DNA of 64,000 nucleotides from Pseudomonas oryzihabitans NBRC 102199 (GCF_000730625.1 NZ_BBIT01000002.1:806001-870000), one strand, 5' to 3'. Shown: positions 1-10,037, counted from the first letter of the stretch. The notes: generated from the sequence alone by a model not told the origin. Numbers and translations: made by a program.

Positions 1-479
1 AAGTGCCGCTCCAGGGCGTCCACGTCCAGCTCGTGGGCCGGGCGGGCGGGACGGTAGTCCTGGCGGCGGGACTGCAGATCCTTGAGCAGCGTCTGCTCCA
101 GCTCCTGGACGAAGCGCGGCCACAGCGGCGAGTCGCTCTGCTCGCCGAGCAATTCGGCCAGGGTCTCGTGCAGCGTCGGCGCGCGGCTCCCCTGGGCATC
201 CTGGCGCACTAGCTGCTGCGGATCCAGGCGGATCAGGCCGAAGCTGGCATCTGCGGGCGCATAGCCCAAGTACTGCACGGGTGTGCCATCGGCGGCGGTA
301 CCGGCCAGGCGATACGCTGCCAGCCCCTCGGCCAGCGGCTGGACCTCGGCCCTGAGCACCTCTTCGTAGATCAGCGTCTGCAGCAGCTGCGCCACCACGC
401 GCTGCTCGACCTGGCGATAGAGAGCGGCATCGGCGGGCGACGGCCAGGGCTGCGCGGCAAGTGAAAGCTGAGCGGTCAT
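1..479 (-). CDS. acsC: IucA/IucC-type siderophore synthetase, N-terminal part (AcsC-like)
   Basis: About 159 codons are present and the rest lies beyond the left edge of the window. The frame opens with MTAQLSLAAQPWP and contains the segment FVQELEQTLLKD, typical of the N-terminal region of NIS (IucA/IucC) synthetases, which condense citrate or 2-oxoglutarate-derived carboxylates with amines using ATP. The ATG overlaps the stop of the MFS exporter gene as ATGA, so translation is probably coupled. The assignment to AcsC rather than another NIS synthetase rests on order: aminotransferase, synthetase, decarboxylase, exporter, second synthetase is the achromobactin order. Family is near certain; the symbol is inferred from context. 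Confidence 0.85.
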   Translation of the reverse strand, partial: MTAQLSLAAQPWPSPADAALYRQVEQRVVAQLLQTLIYEEVLRAEVQPLAEGLAAYRLAGTAADGTPVQYLGYAPADASFGLIRLDPQQLVRQDAQGSRAPTLHETLAELLGEQSDSPLWPRFVQELEQTLLKDLQSRRQDYRPARPAHELDVDALERH

Positions 480-1882
480 GAGTACCTCCGAACGGAAAGG
501 GGTTGAGCGGCGGGAAAGCGCCAGGCCCAGGGCAGTGCCAGCAGGATGAACAGGCCGGTGGCGATGAAGGCGTCCTGGATGGCGACGCCGGTGGCGGCCT
601 GGCGCGGGCCCCAGCCGGCCGCGCCGCCCAGGCGCAGTTCCAGCCACAGGGAGGCGGCCACCACGGCCACCGAGGACACCAGGCGCCGGGCGATGTTGTT
701 CATGGCCGCGCCCTGGGTGACCTGGGCATCCGGCAGGCTGTTGAGGCCTGCGGTGGTGGCCGGCATGTAGGACAGCCCCAGACCGACGCCCCGCAGCACC
801 ATCAGCGCGTAGATCCAGGCGAGTCCGGCATGGCTGCCGACCACACCGAGGGCCAGGGTGGCGAGACCGCTGAGCGCCAGCCCGGTGGCGATCACCCCGC
901 GGGGTCCGCGGCGGTCGAGCAGGCGACCGCCGACCTGGCCGAACAGCGCCGCCGCCAGGGCGGTGCAGAGCAGCGCCAGGCCGGTCCATAGGGCGCTATG
1001 GCCCAGCACCAGCTGGACCAGCAGCGGCAGCAGCACCAGGCATTCGAACATGCCCACCGCCTGGACCACGGCGATGATGACGCTGGCCCGATAGCCGCGC
1101 AGGGCGAACAGGCGCAGCGGCAGCAGCGGCTGGCTGCGTCGCAGTTGCAACCGGACGAAGACCAGCAGGCACAGGACGCCGGCGGCCAGCGCGAGCAGAT
1201 TGAGGGGGTCGGCCAGCGCCGCCAGCTCGCGCAGCCGGCCAAGGGTTACCAGCAGCAGCCCCAGGCCACTGGCGATCAGCAGGTAGCCGGCCAGGTCGAA
1301 GGGCTTGCGTTCGCGGGGGCCATCCGCGGGCAGCACCACCTGCCCTATGGCCAGGGCCAGCAGGCCCACCGGGACGTTGAGCAAGAACAGGGCGCGCCAG
1401 TCGAACACCTCCAGCAGCAGACTGCCGCACAACGGCCCCACCGCCGGCGCCAGCATCACCGCCCCACCCCACCAGCCGGTCACCCGGCCACGCTCCTCCT
1501 TGGGATAGACGGAAAAGATGATGCCCAGCGCCAGGGGAATCATCAGGCCGCTGGCTACCCCCTGGACCATCCGCGCCAGCAGCACGCCGGCGATGGAATC
1601 GGCCAGGGCGCCCAGCGCCGAGCCGGCGATGAAGGCCAGCAGCCCGAGGCGATAGAGTCGCCGCCGGCCGATGCGCCCGGCGAGAAAGCCGGTCAGCGGC
1701 ATGGTGATGCCCATGGCTACCATGAAGCCGGCGACGATCCAGCTAGCCAGCAGCGGACCCAGGTCGAAGGCGGCGATGAAGGCCGGCAGCGCCGGATTGA
1801 GCGCGGTATTGGCCAGGCTGACGGTGACCGTGCCCAGCAGCACGTTCACCGCCACCCAGACCCGCGGGATCGCAACGCTCAC
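476..1882 (-). CDS. MFS siderophore exporter (YhcA-like)
   Basis: A 468-residue, highly hydrophobic protein with about 14 predicted membrane segments. A typical MFS loop (GFLAGRIGRRRLYRLG) lies near residue 65 and a motif-C-like stretch (GGAVMLAPAVGPLCG) near residue 140, as in DHA2/EmrB-type proton-coupled drug exporters. In achromobactin and staphyloferrin B loci the equivalent gene is thought to export the finished siderophore across the inner membrane. Its start overlaps the decarboxylase stop (ATGA) and its stop overlaps the next synthetase start, so it sits inside the biosynthetic operon. The substrate is inferred from position only. Confidence 0.88.
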   Translation of the reverse strand: MSVAIPRVWVAVNVLLGTVTVSLANTALNPALPAFIAAFDLGPLLASWIVAGFMVAMGITMPLTGFLAGRIGRRRLYRLGLLAFIAGSALGALADSIAGVLLARMVQGVASGLMIPLALGIIFSVYPKEERGRVTGWWGGAVMLAPAVGPLCGSLLLEVFDWRALFLLNVPVGLLALAIGQVVLPADGPRERKPFDLAGYLLIASGLGLLLVTLGRLRELAALADPLNLLALAAGVLCLLVFVRLQLRRSQPLLPLRLFALRGYRASVIIAVVQAVGMFECLVLLPLLVQLVLGHSALWTGLALLCTALAAALFGQVGGRLLDRRGPRGVIATGLALSGLATLALGVVGSHAGLAWIYALMVLRGVGLGLSYMPATTAGLNSLPDAQVTQGAAMNNIARRLVSSVAVVAASLWLELRLGGAAGWGPRQAATGVAIQDAFIATGLFILLALPWAWRFPAAQPLSVRRYS

Positions 1883-3087
1883 GCCGGGACACTCCCGTTG
1901 CCGGCGAGGAACAGCTGCCGCGGGCGCGGATGGCAGAGGAAATCCGCGTGGGAGATGTTGTAGCCATAGGCGCCGGCCAGGGGCATCACCAGCAGGTCGC
2001 CGACCCGGACCTCACCCAGCGGCTGGCCGCGGCTGAGGATGTCCTTGGGGGTACAGAGCTGCCCCACCACTGTCCAGGCCTTGCCTCCAGTCGCGGTCGC
2101 CCGCCCCTCGCGGGGCAGGTGCAGCACCGGATGATCGTGCCCCTGGGCCACCGGCAGGCGGAACTGGTGGGTCCCGCCGCGACAGACCAGGAAGTGCTGG
2201 CCGTGGCTGGTCTTGGTATCCAGCACCTCCATGGCGTAGTAGCCGCAGAAGGCCGCGAGGAAACGTCCCGGTTCGAAGCGGATCAGCGGCGGCTGCGCCT
2301 GTTCGGCCAAGCGGGCGCGCAGGTGCCCGCACAGCCGCGCCCAGTCGAATCGCCGGCCTTCGCGATAGTCCACCCCAATGCCGCCACCGACGTTGAGCCG
2401 CACCACGCTTTCCGGGCGCCGGGCCAGGCCGCGCCAGTGCGGCCAGCGCTGCAGGTAGAAGTCCAGCAGTTGCAGATGGCGCTCCACCGAGTGCTGGTGC
2501 GACAGGGCATGCACATGGAAGCCCTGCAGCTGCAGGTGGCTGGCCGCCTCTACCGCCGCCACCGCGGCGTGCAGATCGGCTTCGTCGAAGCCGAAGGGCG
2601 TCGCCGTGCCGGCCATGGCCAGGGTGCTGGTCAGCCCGGCCGGCAATTGCGGATTGATGCGGATGTACACCGGCTGCAGCCGTCCCAGGGAAAGCGCCAG
2701 GCGTTGCAGGCGCTGGATCTCGCCGAGGCTCTCCAGGTGGATGGCTTCGACCCCGGCGCTCAGGGCGGTGCGCAGGTCGGAATCCAGCTTGCCCGGACCG
2801 GAGAAGATGAACGGCTTGCGCTGCGGGCAGGCGGCGAGGCGATCGATCTCGCCCCCGGAGGAGACCTCGAAGCCGTGCACCAGCGGCGCCAGGGCCGCCA
2901 GGACCGGTGCCTCGCTGTTGGCCTTGATGGCGTAGTACAGCTCCACGCCCGGGGGCAATTCGGCCATCAGCGCGGCGACGTGCCGCCGCAGGGCGTCGAG
3001 GTCATAGACGAAGGCCGCCAGGGGATCGCCGGACTGCGCCTGGGCCTCCACCAGGGCGGCGCGGACCGCGGCAGGTAGCTCAGCCAT
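1879..3087 (-). CDS. acsE: PLP-dependent decarboxylase of siderophore synthesis (AcsE-like)
   Basis: A 402-residue fold-type III (alanine racemase/LysA-like) decarboxylase. The PLP lysine is K55 in YYAIKAN, the glycine-rich phosphate loop is VGGGIG near residue 235, and the substrate-side motif CTPKDIL is near the C-terminus. In achromobactin synthesis AcsE decarboxylates an amino-acid/citrate adduct; SbnH does the same for staphyloferrin B. It overlaps the upstream synthetase by 8 bases and the downstream exporter by 4. Length is normal for the family. A plain diaminopimelate decarboxylase is unlikely given the setting between NIS synthetases. Confidence 0.88.
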   Translation of the reverse strand: MAELPAAVRAALVEAQAQSGDPLAAFVYDLDALRRHVAALMAELPPGVELYYAIKANSEAPVLAALAPLVHGFEVSSGGEIDRLAACPQRKPFIFSGPGKLDSDLRTALSAGVEAIHLESLGEIQRLQRLALSLGRLQPVYIRINPQLPAGLTSTLAMAGTATPFGFDEADLHAAVAAVEAASHLQLQGFHVHALSHQHSVERHLQLLDFYLQRWPHWRGLARRPESVVRLNVGGGIGVDYREGRRFDWARLCGHLRARLAEQAQPPLIRFEPGRFLAAFCGYYAMEVLDTKTSHGQHFLVCRGGTHQFRLPVAQGHDHPVLHLPREGRATATGGKAWTVVGQLCTPKDILSRGQPLGEVRVGDLLVMPLAGAYGYNISHADFLCHPRPRQLFLAGNGSVPA

Positions 3088-4852
3088 GACGCACCTCCGC
3101 GCCCCAGGGGCAAGGCAACTGCACGTAGCCGGCGTGGCGATCGGCCTGGGCGGCGAGGCGCACCTTGAGATTGGTCTTGCAGGGAATCGGCTGGCCGGCG
3201 ATCAGCGCATCCAGCTCGGGCGCGGCGCGTTGCAGGTCCCGGCGGATGGCGATCAGCTCGGCTTCCACCTGCCGCCACAGGCGCGGCGCCAGGTGCGGAC
3301 GCTCCCAGCTCAGCGCCAGCACCGCCTCGGCGAGGTTGTTGACGAACAGGCAATAGGCGATGCGCCGCCAGCCCTGGTCGCGACTGTAGAGCAACGACTG
3401 GCGCACCCGGGGCTGGACGTGGGCGTCCAGGGCCTCGGCGCCGAGGGTATCGGTCAGCTTGATGCCTTCGAAGTCGCGCAGCAGCAGTCGGACGGGCCGA
3501 CCGTTGTCATGCACCAGCACGCAATTCTGCAGGTGCGGCTCCAGCACCACGCCGTGCTCGAAGAACAGCCGCAGCACCGGCCCCAGCAGCAGCCGCTGGT
3601 AGTCCTGGAACCAGGCCAGCCGGGTTTCGTCGCTGACCGGCTGGCTGCCGCAGCGGCTGAGGAAGTCCTGCAGCAGCGGCTGCAGGCGGGTGTCGCGGGC
3701 GAACAGGGTGCCGGCCAGCAGGCAGCAGTCGGCGCCATGCTCCAGGCAGAAATTCTCGCGCAGGATGGCGCCGGTCTGCTCGCGGAACCAGCGCTCGTCC
3801 TCGGCACTGGCGGCCGGCGGCGCCCAGCTCAGGGCACCCGGCTCGCGCACCATGTCCAGCCCCGCCACCCGCCCCTGCAGGCGCTGCATGAGGCGGTCGA
3901 CGATCAGGGTGCTCTGCAGTTCGTACCAGGCGTTCTTGCGCACGCAATTGGTGATGCGCACGTTGAGCGAGCCCTTGATGAAGAAGGCATGGCCTGGGCG
4001 GTACCAGGTGCGCATGGAGGCGGTGGGACTGGCCAGGGCGCCGCTGGCGCCGAGGTCGCGGATCACCCCCTGGCTGACCAGCGCCTGGACCCGGGGATCG
4101 CCGAGGAACAGCTGCGCCTGGACCGGGTGCAGCACGATGCGCGCCCGCTCAGGGGCGGCCTGCGCCTGGTCCACGAAGCCCTGCAGCACCTGGGCGTCGC
4201 TCAGGCCGTTGCCGGCCACCTGCAAGCCGGCGCGGGGCACCTCCAGCACGTGCATGGCGGTGCTGGTGTGCAGCTCCGGGGCATAGGCCTCGGCCGGCAG
4301 GGGCTCCGGCCAGCGCCGTGCCTTGGGTGCCGGGTGATTGGGATGGCCGAACCACAGCCCCTGCTCGCTGGCCAGGTAGTCGCTGAGCGGCGCGGGATGG
4401 CGCGAGACCTGCACGTGGTCGACGATGGCCGCGGTCAGGTGCTGGCTCTGCAGGACCTGCTGCAGCAATTCGCCATTGTGGGCGCCGGCGAGTTCTTCGC
4501 AGGCCTCCAGCAGAAAATCGATGAAGGCGGCGAAGTCCGGGCAATGCCAGGCCTGGTTCCCGCGCCGGACATAGATATCGGAGAGATAGCGCTGGCTGCC
4601 GAGTTCATCCTGCCGATCGACGACGAGGAAGAACTGGCGGTCGCCGGGAAAGGCGATCAGCAGGGGCACGCCGCCGTCTTGCAACCAGCCGAGATAGTTG
4701 GCCGGGGCGATACCGCGCCGGTCTTCCGGCCAGGCATAAGACAGGCACCGCTCCGGCAGGGCGAATTCCTTGATGAGGCAATTCATCAGGGCGTGGGAAG
4801 ACGCCAGCTCGCTGACGATGCGGGAAAGCAGCGTGGATTCTAGAGAAGTCAT
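3080..4852 (-). CDS. acsD: IucA/IucC-type siderophore synthetase (AcsD-like)
   Basis: A 590-residue NIS synthetase. The GHPNHPAPK motif near residue 170 is the family's nucleotide-binding HPxHP signature, and the C-terminal part (RLLLRDFEG) is the FhuF-like region. AcsD catalyses the first citrate amidation of achromobactin in relatives. The ATG at 4852 was chosen because it gives the usual N-terminus (MTSLESTLLSRIVSEL); an in-frame GTG at 4930, overlapping the aminotransferase stop, would add 26 atypical residues. Seventy bases separate it from the upstream aminotransferase gene. Confidence 0.9.
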   Translation of the reverse strand: MTSLESTLLSRIVSELASSHALMNCLIKEFALPERCLSYAWPEDRRGIAPANYLGWLQDGGVPLLIAFPGDRQFFLVVDRQDELGSQRYLSDIYVRRGNQAWHCPDFAAFIDFLLEACEELAGAHNGELLQQVLQSQHLTAAIVDHVQVSRHPAPLSDYLASEQGLWFGHPNHPAPKARRWPEPLPAEAYAPELHTSTAMHVLEVPRAGLQVAGNGLSDAQVLQGFVDQAQAAPERARIVLHPVQAQLFLGDPRVQALVSQGVIRDLGASGALASPTASMRTWYRPGHAFFIKGSLNVRITNCVRKNAWYELQSTLIVDRLMQRLQGRVAGLDMVREPGALSWAPPAASAEDERWFREQTGAILRENFCLEHGADCCLLAGTLFARDTRLQPLLQDFLSRCGSQPVSDETRLAWFQDYQRLLLGPVLRLFFEHGVVLEPHLQNCVLVHDNGRPVRLLLRDFEGIKLTDTLGAEALDAHVQPRVRQSLLYSRDQGWRRIAYCLFVNNLAEAVLALSWERPHLAPRLWRQVEAELIAIRRDLQRAAPELDALIAGQPIPCKTNLKVRLAAQADRHAGYVQLPCPWGAEVRHG

Positions 4853-4922
4853 GGCAGTGTCCAAGAGGTTGCGCGTCCCTGCGGGCGATCCGGTGTCACG
4901 GCACTCGGGTGGTGCCTTGTGC

Positions 4923-6296
4923 TCAGCCACGGGGCTCGGCCAGGGCCGCCACGAGGGCCGCCTCCAGGCGTTCGAGCAGCACCAGGCAATGGCTTTCCTG
5001 GAGGATCAGCGGCGGCAGCAGCCGCACCACGTTGCCGTCCCGGCCGCCGCGTTCGAGCAGCAGTCCCTGGGCGAAACAGTGGCGCTGGATGGCCGCCGCC
5101 AGGGCGGGATCGGCCGGCAGGCTGCCGAGCGCATCCGCCGCGCCACCCGCCTCGACGATTTCCAGGCCCAGCATCAGCCCCAGCCCGCGGACATTGCCGA
5201 TCGCGGGGAAACGCTCGCGTAGCCGCTCCAGATGGCGCCTGAGCCAGCCCCCGAGCTGGGCCGCATGGCTGACCAGGCCGTCGCGCTCGATGACCTCCAG
5301 GGTGGCGAGCCCGGTGGCCATGGCCAGCTGGTTGCCGCGGAAGGTGCCGGTATGGCCACCGGGCTCCCAGGCGTCGAACTCCCGCCGAATCGCCAGCAGG
5401 GCCAGCGGCAGGCCACCGCCCACGGCCTTGGACAGCACCAGGATGTCCGGCTCGATGCCGGCATGCTGGCAGGCGAACAGCGCGCCGGTGCGGCCGAAAC
5501 CGGTCTGGACCTCGTCGACGATGAGCAGGATGCCGTGCTCCCGGGTGACCTGCCGCAGGGTCCGCAGCCAGGCCACCGGTGCGGGATTGACGCCGCCCTC
5601 CCCCTGCACCGCCTCGACGATCACCGCCGCCGGCCGGCAGACGCCGCTTTCCACGTCGCCGAAGAATCTTTCCAGATAGCGCGCCAGGGCCGCGACGCCC
5701 TGCTCGCCGCCCAGCCCCAGCGGGCAGCGGTACTCGTGGGGATAGGGCAAAAATTGCACCCCGGGCATCAGCCCGGCCACCCCCTGCTTGGGCGAGAGAT
5801 TGCCGGTCACCGCCAGGGCGCCGTGGGTCATGCCGTGGTAGCCCCCGGAAAAGGCGACCACGTTGCTGCGTCCGGTGACGCGCTTGGCCAGCTTCAGCGC
5901 CGCCTCCACCGCATCGGCACCGGACGGACCGCAGAATTGCAGGCAGTAGTCTTCCGCGCGGCCCGGCAGCAGGCCCAGCAGGCGCTCGCTGAAGGCATCC
6001 TTGAGAGGCGTGGTGAGATCCAGGCTGTGCATCGGCAGGCCGCTGCCGAGAAAATCGGTGATGGCCTCGGTGACGGCCGGATGGTTGTGCCCCAGGGCCA
6101 GAGTGCCGGCTCCGGCCAGGCAATCCAGGTAAGTCTTGCCTTCGACGTCGGTCACCCAGATCCCGGCGGCCTTGGCGATGGCCAGCGGCAGCTTGCGGGG
6201 GTAGCTGCGGACCCTGGATTCGAAGCGCGCCTGGCGAGCGAGAAAGAAGGCGTTGTCGGCTGTTGCGGTATCGCGACTGAGGGATGGTTGAAGCAT
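4923..6296 (-). CDS. acsF: Diaminobutyrate--2-oxoglutarate aminotransferase-like (AcsF)
   Basis: A 457-residue class III aminotransferase. The PLP-phosphate region is [15 protein letters not shown] near residue 123, the cofactor aspartate is D261 in [12 protein letters not shown], and the Schiff-base lysine is K290 in LSKAVGGG. The protein resembles 2,4-diaminobutyrate transaminases (EctB/Dat type), which make the diamine of several siderophores. It is the first gene of the biosynthetic run, with a Fur-box-like site 35-53 bases upstream of its start. Ectoine synthesis is excluded because no ectA or ectC is adjacent. Confidence 0.88.
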   Translation of the reverse strand: MLQPSLSRDTATADNAFFLARQARFESRVRSYPRKLPLAIAKAAGIWVTDVEGKTYLDCLAGAGTLALGHNHPAVTEAITDFLGSGLPMHSLDLTTPLKDAFSERLLGLLPGRAEDYCLQFCGPSGADAVEAALKLAKRVTGRSNVVAFSGGYHGMTHGALAVTGNLSPKQGVAGLMPGVQFLPYPHEYRCPLGLGGEQGVAALARYLERFFGDVESGVCRPAAVIVEAVQGEGGVNPAPVAWLRTLRQVTREHGILLIVDEVQTGFGRTGALFACQHAGIEPDILVLSKAVGGGLPLALLAIRREFDAWEPGGHTGTFRGNQLAMATGLATLEVIERDGLVSHAAQLGGWLRRHLERLRERFPAIGNVRGLGLMLGLEIVEAGGAADALGSLPADPALAAAIQRHCFAQGLLLERGGRDGNVVRLLPPLILQESHCLVLLERLEAALVAALAEPRG

Positions 6297-6624
6297 GGCG
6301 TCAGACCTCTGGACGTTTATCTTCGTAAACGATAATCAGTTTCATTCTCATCCTTCAACCGCCATTCCCGAAAAAGATCGAGTCTTTGAAGTCGCGCCAC
6401 TTTCACCAAAATGCGGGCGATAAAGGGCCCGAACGCCCGGCGGGTCCGCCCTTGAAATCACGTGCCAAAACGCCTGATAGGCAGCTGTTCCCGCTCTGTA
6501 TGCCGCTCACTCCTGCCGATGAATGACGCCTGAGGGGCCACCGTTCTGCCCCCGTTGGCGATGCGCGGAAGTCGCCCCTGCGCCGGGCGGCGACACGCCT
6601 AGCGCAGGGGTGGATAACGCCTGC
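6297..6624. other. Intergenic region between receptor gene and siderophore operon
   Basis: The 328 bases carry the promoter side of acsF (Fur-like site at 6331-6349, AT-rich stretch around 6313-6360) and the downstream side of the receptor gene. A perfect 9-base inverted repeat, CCCCTGCGC at 6575-6583 and GCGCAGGGG at 6602-6610, lies 14 bases past the receptor stop. It could be a terminator hairpin but lacks a following T-run. I see no convincing gene here. Confidence 0.6.
6331..6349 (-). promoter_or_regulatory. Fur-box-like site upstream of acsF
   Basis: GATAATCAGTTTCATTCTC matches the 19-base Fur consensus GATAATGATAATCATTATC at 14 of 19 positions by my count. It lies about 35 bases upstream of the acsF start, where repression by iron-loaded Fur is expected. 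Confidence 0.7.
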
Positions 6625-9021
6625 TCAGAACGCCAGGGTGGTGGAAAAGACCAGGGTCCGCGGCGTGGAGATGGTCAGGCCCGGTTCGCTGTCGTCCGAG
6701 GCGCCGGCGGAGGCCCAGTAGCGCTCGTTCATCACGTTTTCCACCGAGGCACGCACGGTCACGCGGGTGGCGTCGACCTTGAAGGCGTAGCGCGCTCCCA
6801 CGTCGAAGCGATGCCAGGCGTCGATTTCCTTGCTGTTGGCCTGGTCCAGGTACTGGGAGCTGGTGTAGATCCCCCGTCCGGTCAGGGTCAGGCCCGGCAC
6901 CGCCGGGATGTCCAGTTCGGCGCCGAGGTTGGCATTGAGTCTGGGCGTGGCCGGGGCGCGGTTGCCATCGAAGGAGCCGCCGACGGTGTCCTTGAGTTCG
7001 CTGTCGATGTACATCAGGCCGCCGAGCACGCGGAAGCCGGCCAGCGGCTCGCCGAACACGCTCAGCTCCACCCCGTCGTTGACGCGCTTGCCGTTGGGAC
7101 CGAAGACGCGGCTGGTGGCATTGGTCTCGTAGGCCGGCTGCTTGATGCGGAAGGCGCTGGCGGTCAGGGCCACCGCGCCGAAGTCGTACTTGGCCCCCAC
7201 TTCCGCCTGGCGGCTGATGAAGGGCGGGAAGATCTCGTCCTCGTTCAGCGCGGTGGACGGCGCGATCTTGCCCTGGCTGAGGCCTTCCATGTAGTTGGCA
7301 TAGAGCGACAGCCGCTCGGTGGCCTTGAACAGCACGCCCGCCGAGGGCGAGACCTTTTCCTCGTCGTAGGCGGTGGGTTGCTTCACGCCATCGGACCAGT
7401 CGTCCACCTTGACCCGCTGCCAGCGGGCGCCCAGGGTGACCAGCAGGCGGTCGTCGAAGAAGCCCAGGGTGTCGGCCAGGGCCACGCCACTGAAGCGGTT
7501 CTCGGTGTAGTCCTTGCCGTCGGAGCGGGTCTGGACGCCCGGCGCGGGCAGGTTACTGGGGTTGTACAGGTTGCTCGGCCCACTGGCATAGCGACCGCCG
7601 CCGTTCTCGAAGTCCATGTAGAAGTAGTCGGCGCTGACATTGAGTTCATGGCTGACCGGTCCGGTCTGCAGCCATTTGCGCGCGCCCAGGTTGGCGGTGC
7701 GCACGTTCTCGTCGCGGGTGAAATCGCGCGGCTGGACGCTGAAATCGCCAGCGTTGTTGGTGATGGAGACGTTGTGGCGGAGGAAGTCGTGATCGCTGCG
7801 GCGCGCGCCCACGGCGCCATAGACCATCAGCGAGTCGTCGACGTCGAATTCGCCGCGCAGGGCGCCGAAGGTGTCCTTGGTCTGGGCGCGGGTCCAGCGC
7901 TGGGCATAGTTGTGGCGCACGTCGTCGGCATCGGGTACCCGGGCGTTGGCCCCCACCAGCACCCGCTCCTGGGGCGCGTCGGTGTCGCGTTCGGTGTGGC
8001 CGAGATCGAGGCCCAGGCGCAGGCGCTCCACGCGATAGTCCAGGCCGAGCACGCCCATCTGGCGATCGACGTGCTGGTGATCCCAGGTGGTGTCGCCCGC
8101 TTGCTTGACACCGTTGAAGCGCAGGCCGAAGCGATTGTCCTCGCCGAAGCGACGACCGATGTCCACGGCCCCGCCCACCTGGCTGTCGGACGCGTAGCTG
8201 CCGGTGATTTCGGTGATGGGCTGATCGGTGGCGCGCTTGGGCACCACGTTGATGCCGCCGCCGACGCTGCCGCGGGGCGAGATGCCGTTGAGCAGCTGGC
8301 TCGGCCCCTTGAGGATGTCGACCCGCTCGGCCATCTCCATGTCGATGGAATAGGTCGGCAGCACGCCATAGAGACCGTTGTAGGCCACATCGCTGTTGAA
8401 CAGGCTGAAACCGCGGATGGTGAATTGCTCGAAGCGACCACCCGACGGATTGGTGGAGCGCACCGAGGGGTCGCTGGCGATCAGGTCGGTCAGGGTGCGG
8501 GCCTGGAGATTCTGCACGGTCTGGGCGGTGTAGGACGTCTGGCTGAAGGGCGTGTCCATGAAGTCGCGATTGCCCAGCAACCCCTGGGAGCCTTGCCGCG
8601 CGACCTGGCCACCGGCGTAGGGGGCGTCGTCCGCCTGCAGGCTGGAGGCGACGATGGAGGTACTGGCCAGCTCCTGGACACCACTGTCCTGGGGGGCCGG
8701 CGCCAGGGTGAAGTCACGCTCACCCAGCGGCTGCAGCCGCAGCCCTGAGCCGGCCAGCAGCCGGCTGAAGCCCTCCTCCACGCCAAAGTCGCCATTGAGC
8801 CCAGCGCTGGCGCGCTTGCCCACCAGTCCCGGATCCACCGCCAGGTTGACGCCGGACTCCGCGGCGAAGCGCGTCAGCGCCTGGGCGAGACTGCCCGCGG
8901 GAATCTCGTAATGCCGGCGGGCCGCCTCCTGGGCCAGGGCCGAAGCGGCCCACCAGGGAGTACCGCTCAACGCCACCAGCAAGCCCGTGCGCAGCAACGG
9001 ACGCAATACCAACGTCACCAT
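6625..9021 (-). CDS. acr: TonB-dependent siderophore receptor with signalling domain
   Basis: A 798-residue outer-membrane receptor. A signal peptide ends near ALAQEA (about residue 31). Residues of about 35-110 form an STN (secretin/TonB N-terminal) domain of the kind that contacts a periplasmic FecR anti-sigma factor. The plug follows (TVQNLQARTLTDLI, then RGSVGGGINVVPKRA) and a beta-barrel ends in LVFSTTLAF with the expected terminal Phe. It lies directly after fecI-fecR and directly before the achromobactin-type biosynthetic genes. The ligand is therefore probably the product of the neighbouring operon, which is an inference. Confidence 0.9.
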   Translation of the reverse strand: MVTLVLRPLLRTGLLVALSGTPWWAASALAQEAARRHYEIPAGSLAQALTRFAAESGVNLAVDPGLVGKRASAGLNGDFGVEEGFSRLLAGSGLRLQPLGERDFTLAPAPQDSGVQELASTSIVASSLQADDAPYAGGQVARQGSQGLLGNRDFMDTPFSQTSYTAQTVQNLQARTLTDLIASDPSVRSTNPSGGRFEQFTIRGFSLFNSDVAYNGLYGVLPTYSIDMEMAERVDILKGPSQLLNGISPRGSVGGGINVVPKRATDQPITEITGSYASDSQVGGAVDIGRRFGEDNRFGLRFNGVKQAGDTTWDHQHVDRQMGVLGLDYRVERLRLGLDLGHTERDTDAPQERVLVGANARVPDADDVRHNYAQRWTRAQTKDTFGALRGEFDVDDSLMVYGAVGARRSDHDFLRHNVSITNNAGDFSVQPRDFTRDENVRTANLGARKWLQTGPVSHELNVSADYFYMDFENGGGRYASGPSNLYNPSNLPAPGVQTRSDGKDYTENRFSGVALADTLGFFDDRLLVTLGARWQRVKVDDWSDGVKQPTAYDEEKVSPSAGVLFKATERLSLYANYMEGLSQGKIAPSTALNEDEIFPPFISRQAEVGAKYDFGAVALTASAFRIKQPAYETNATSRVFGPNGKRVNDGVELSVFGEPLAGFRVLGGLMYIDSELKDTVGGSFDGNRAPATPRLNANLGAELDIPAVPGLTLTGRGIYTSSQYLDQANSKEIDAWHRFDVGARYAFKVDATRVTVRASVENVMNERYWASAGASDDSEPGLTISTPRTLVFSTTLAF

Positions 9022-9092
9022 CGAATCCCCCTCCTTTTGGTTGTCCTATGCCGTTAATGACCGACAGGTACGAAAAAGGGGACAGACTTTTT

Positions 9093-10037
9093 TCAGACGG
9101 TGACCGAACGGGGTATCAGGGTCACCCAGAAGCGGGTACGCCACTGCAGTTCCACCGGCAGCGTCGCGGCCAGCAGCGTCAGTACCCGGTCGGTATCGGC
9201 CAGCTGGAAGCTGCCGGTGACCCTGAGATTGGCCACCGCGGGATCCCAGCGCAGCAGGCCAGGACGATAGCGACTGAATTGCTGCAGGAATTCGCCCAGG
9301 GGTTGGTCCTGGGCGATCAGCACGCCCTGGCGCCAGCTCAGCAGGGTCGGCGAAAACGGCTCGATGGCGCCGATGCCCAGGGTACTCAGGCGCAACTGCT
9401 GGCCCTTGCCCAACGCCAGCCCGAGGCCCATCAGCGGCCGCACCTCGACGCTGCCGCTGACCACGCGCACGTCGCAGCCTTCATCGTCCTGCTGCACGCA
9501 GACCTCGGCCTGTTCCACCGTCAGGGTGCCGAAGCGGGTATCCAGCGTCAGCGCCTGGGTACCGGGTACGCGCAGCGAGAGCTCGCCGCGCACCAGGGTC
9601 AGGCGCCGCCGGGTCTGATCCAGGTCCACGGCGGTCGCGGTATTGAGTTGCAGCAGGCTGCCATCCGCCAGGGTCAGGCTGCGGCGTTCGCCCGTGGCGG
9701 TACTGAGATCGGCGGTCCAGGCGTCCAGCGGCAATTCCCGGCTCAGCCACCAGCCGGTCGGTACCACCACCGCCAGGCCCAGCAACTGGCGCAGGGCGGT
9801 ACGCCGAGTGCGCTCGGCCGGCTGCAGACTGGCCATGGCCAGCCGCGACGGCACCGCGGCGAAGCGCTGTTGCAGCTGCAGGGCCGCCTGCCAGGCGCGC
9901 TCGTGCTCGGGATGGGCCTGGCGCCACGCCTGCAGCTGCTGCCGCTCGCGCTCGCCGGCGGCGCCGGACTCCAGCAGCGCCAGCCATTCCGCGGCCTCGC
10001 GGATCGCCCGCCGCCGCCGGTCCTGGCCGCTCAGCAC
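9093..10037 (-). CDS. fecR: FecR-family anti-sigma factor/regulator
   Basis: About 314 residues. The N-terminal DUF4880-like helix region (AIREAAEWLALLESG) is cytoplasmic and binds the sigma factor. One membrane segment (LRQLLGLAVVVPTGWWL) follows, then a periplasmic FecR domain (TATGERRSLTLADGSLLQLNT) and an STN-like C-terminal part. The start is taken as the GTG at 10037, which overlaps the fecI stop; longer in-frame extensions read through fecI antiframe sequence. Seventy-one bases separate it from the receptor gene. It should relay ligand occupancy of the receptor to FecI. Confidence 0.88.
   Translation of the reverse strand: MLSGQDRRRRAIREAAEWLALLESGAAGERERQQLQAWRQAHPEHERAWQAALQLQQRFAAVPSRLAMASLQPAERTRRTALRQLLGLAVVVPTGWWLSRELPLDAWTADLSTATGERRSLTLADGSLLQLNTATAVDLDQTRRRLTLVRGELSLRVPGTQALTLDTRFGTLTVEQAEVCVQQDDEGCDVRVVSGSVEVRPLMGLGLALGKGQQLRLSTLGIGAIEPFSPTLLSWRQGVLIAQDQPLGEFLQQFSRYRPGLLRWDPAVANLRVTGSFQLADTDRVLTLLAATLPVELQWRTRFWVTLIPRSVTV

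Noticed and set aside
3086-4843. 585-codon open frame on the plus strand
   Set aside because: It is antisense to the IucA/IucC synthetase gene, and the translated sequence has only GC-bias repeats.
6523-8748. 741-codon open frame on the plus strand
   Set aside because: It is exactly antisense to the TonB receptor, is His/Gly/Val-rich in the way high-GC antisense frames are, and has no recognisable domain.
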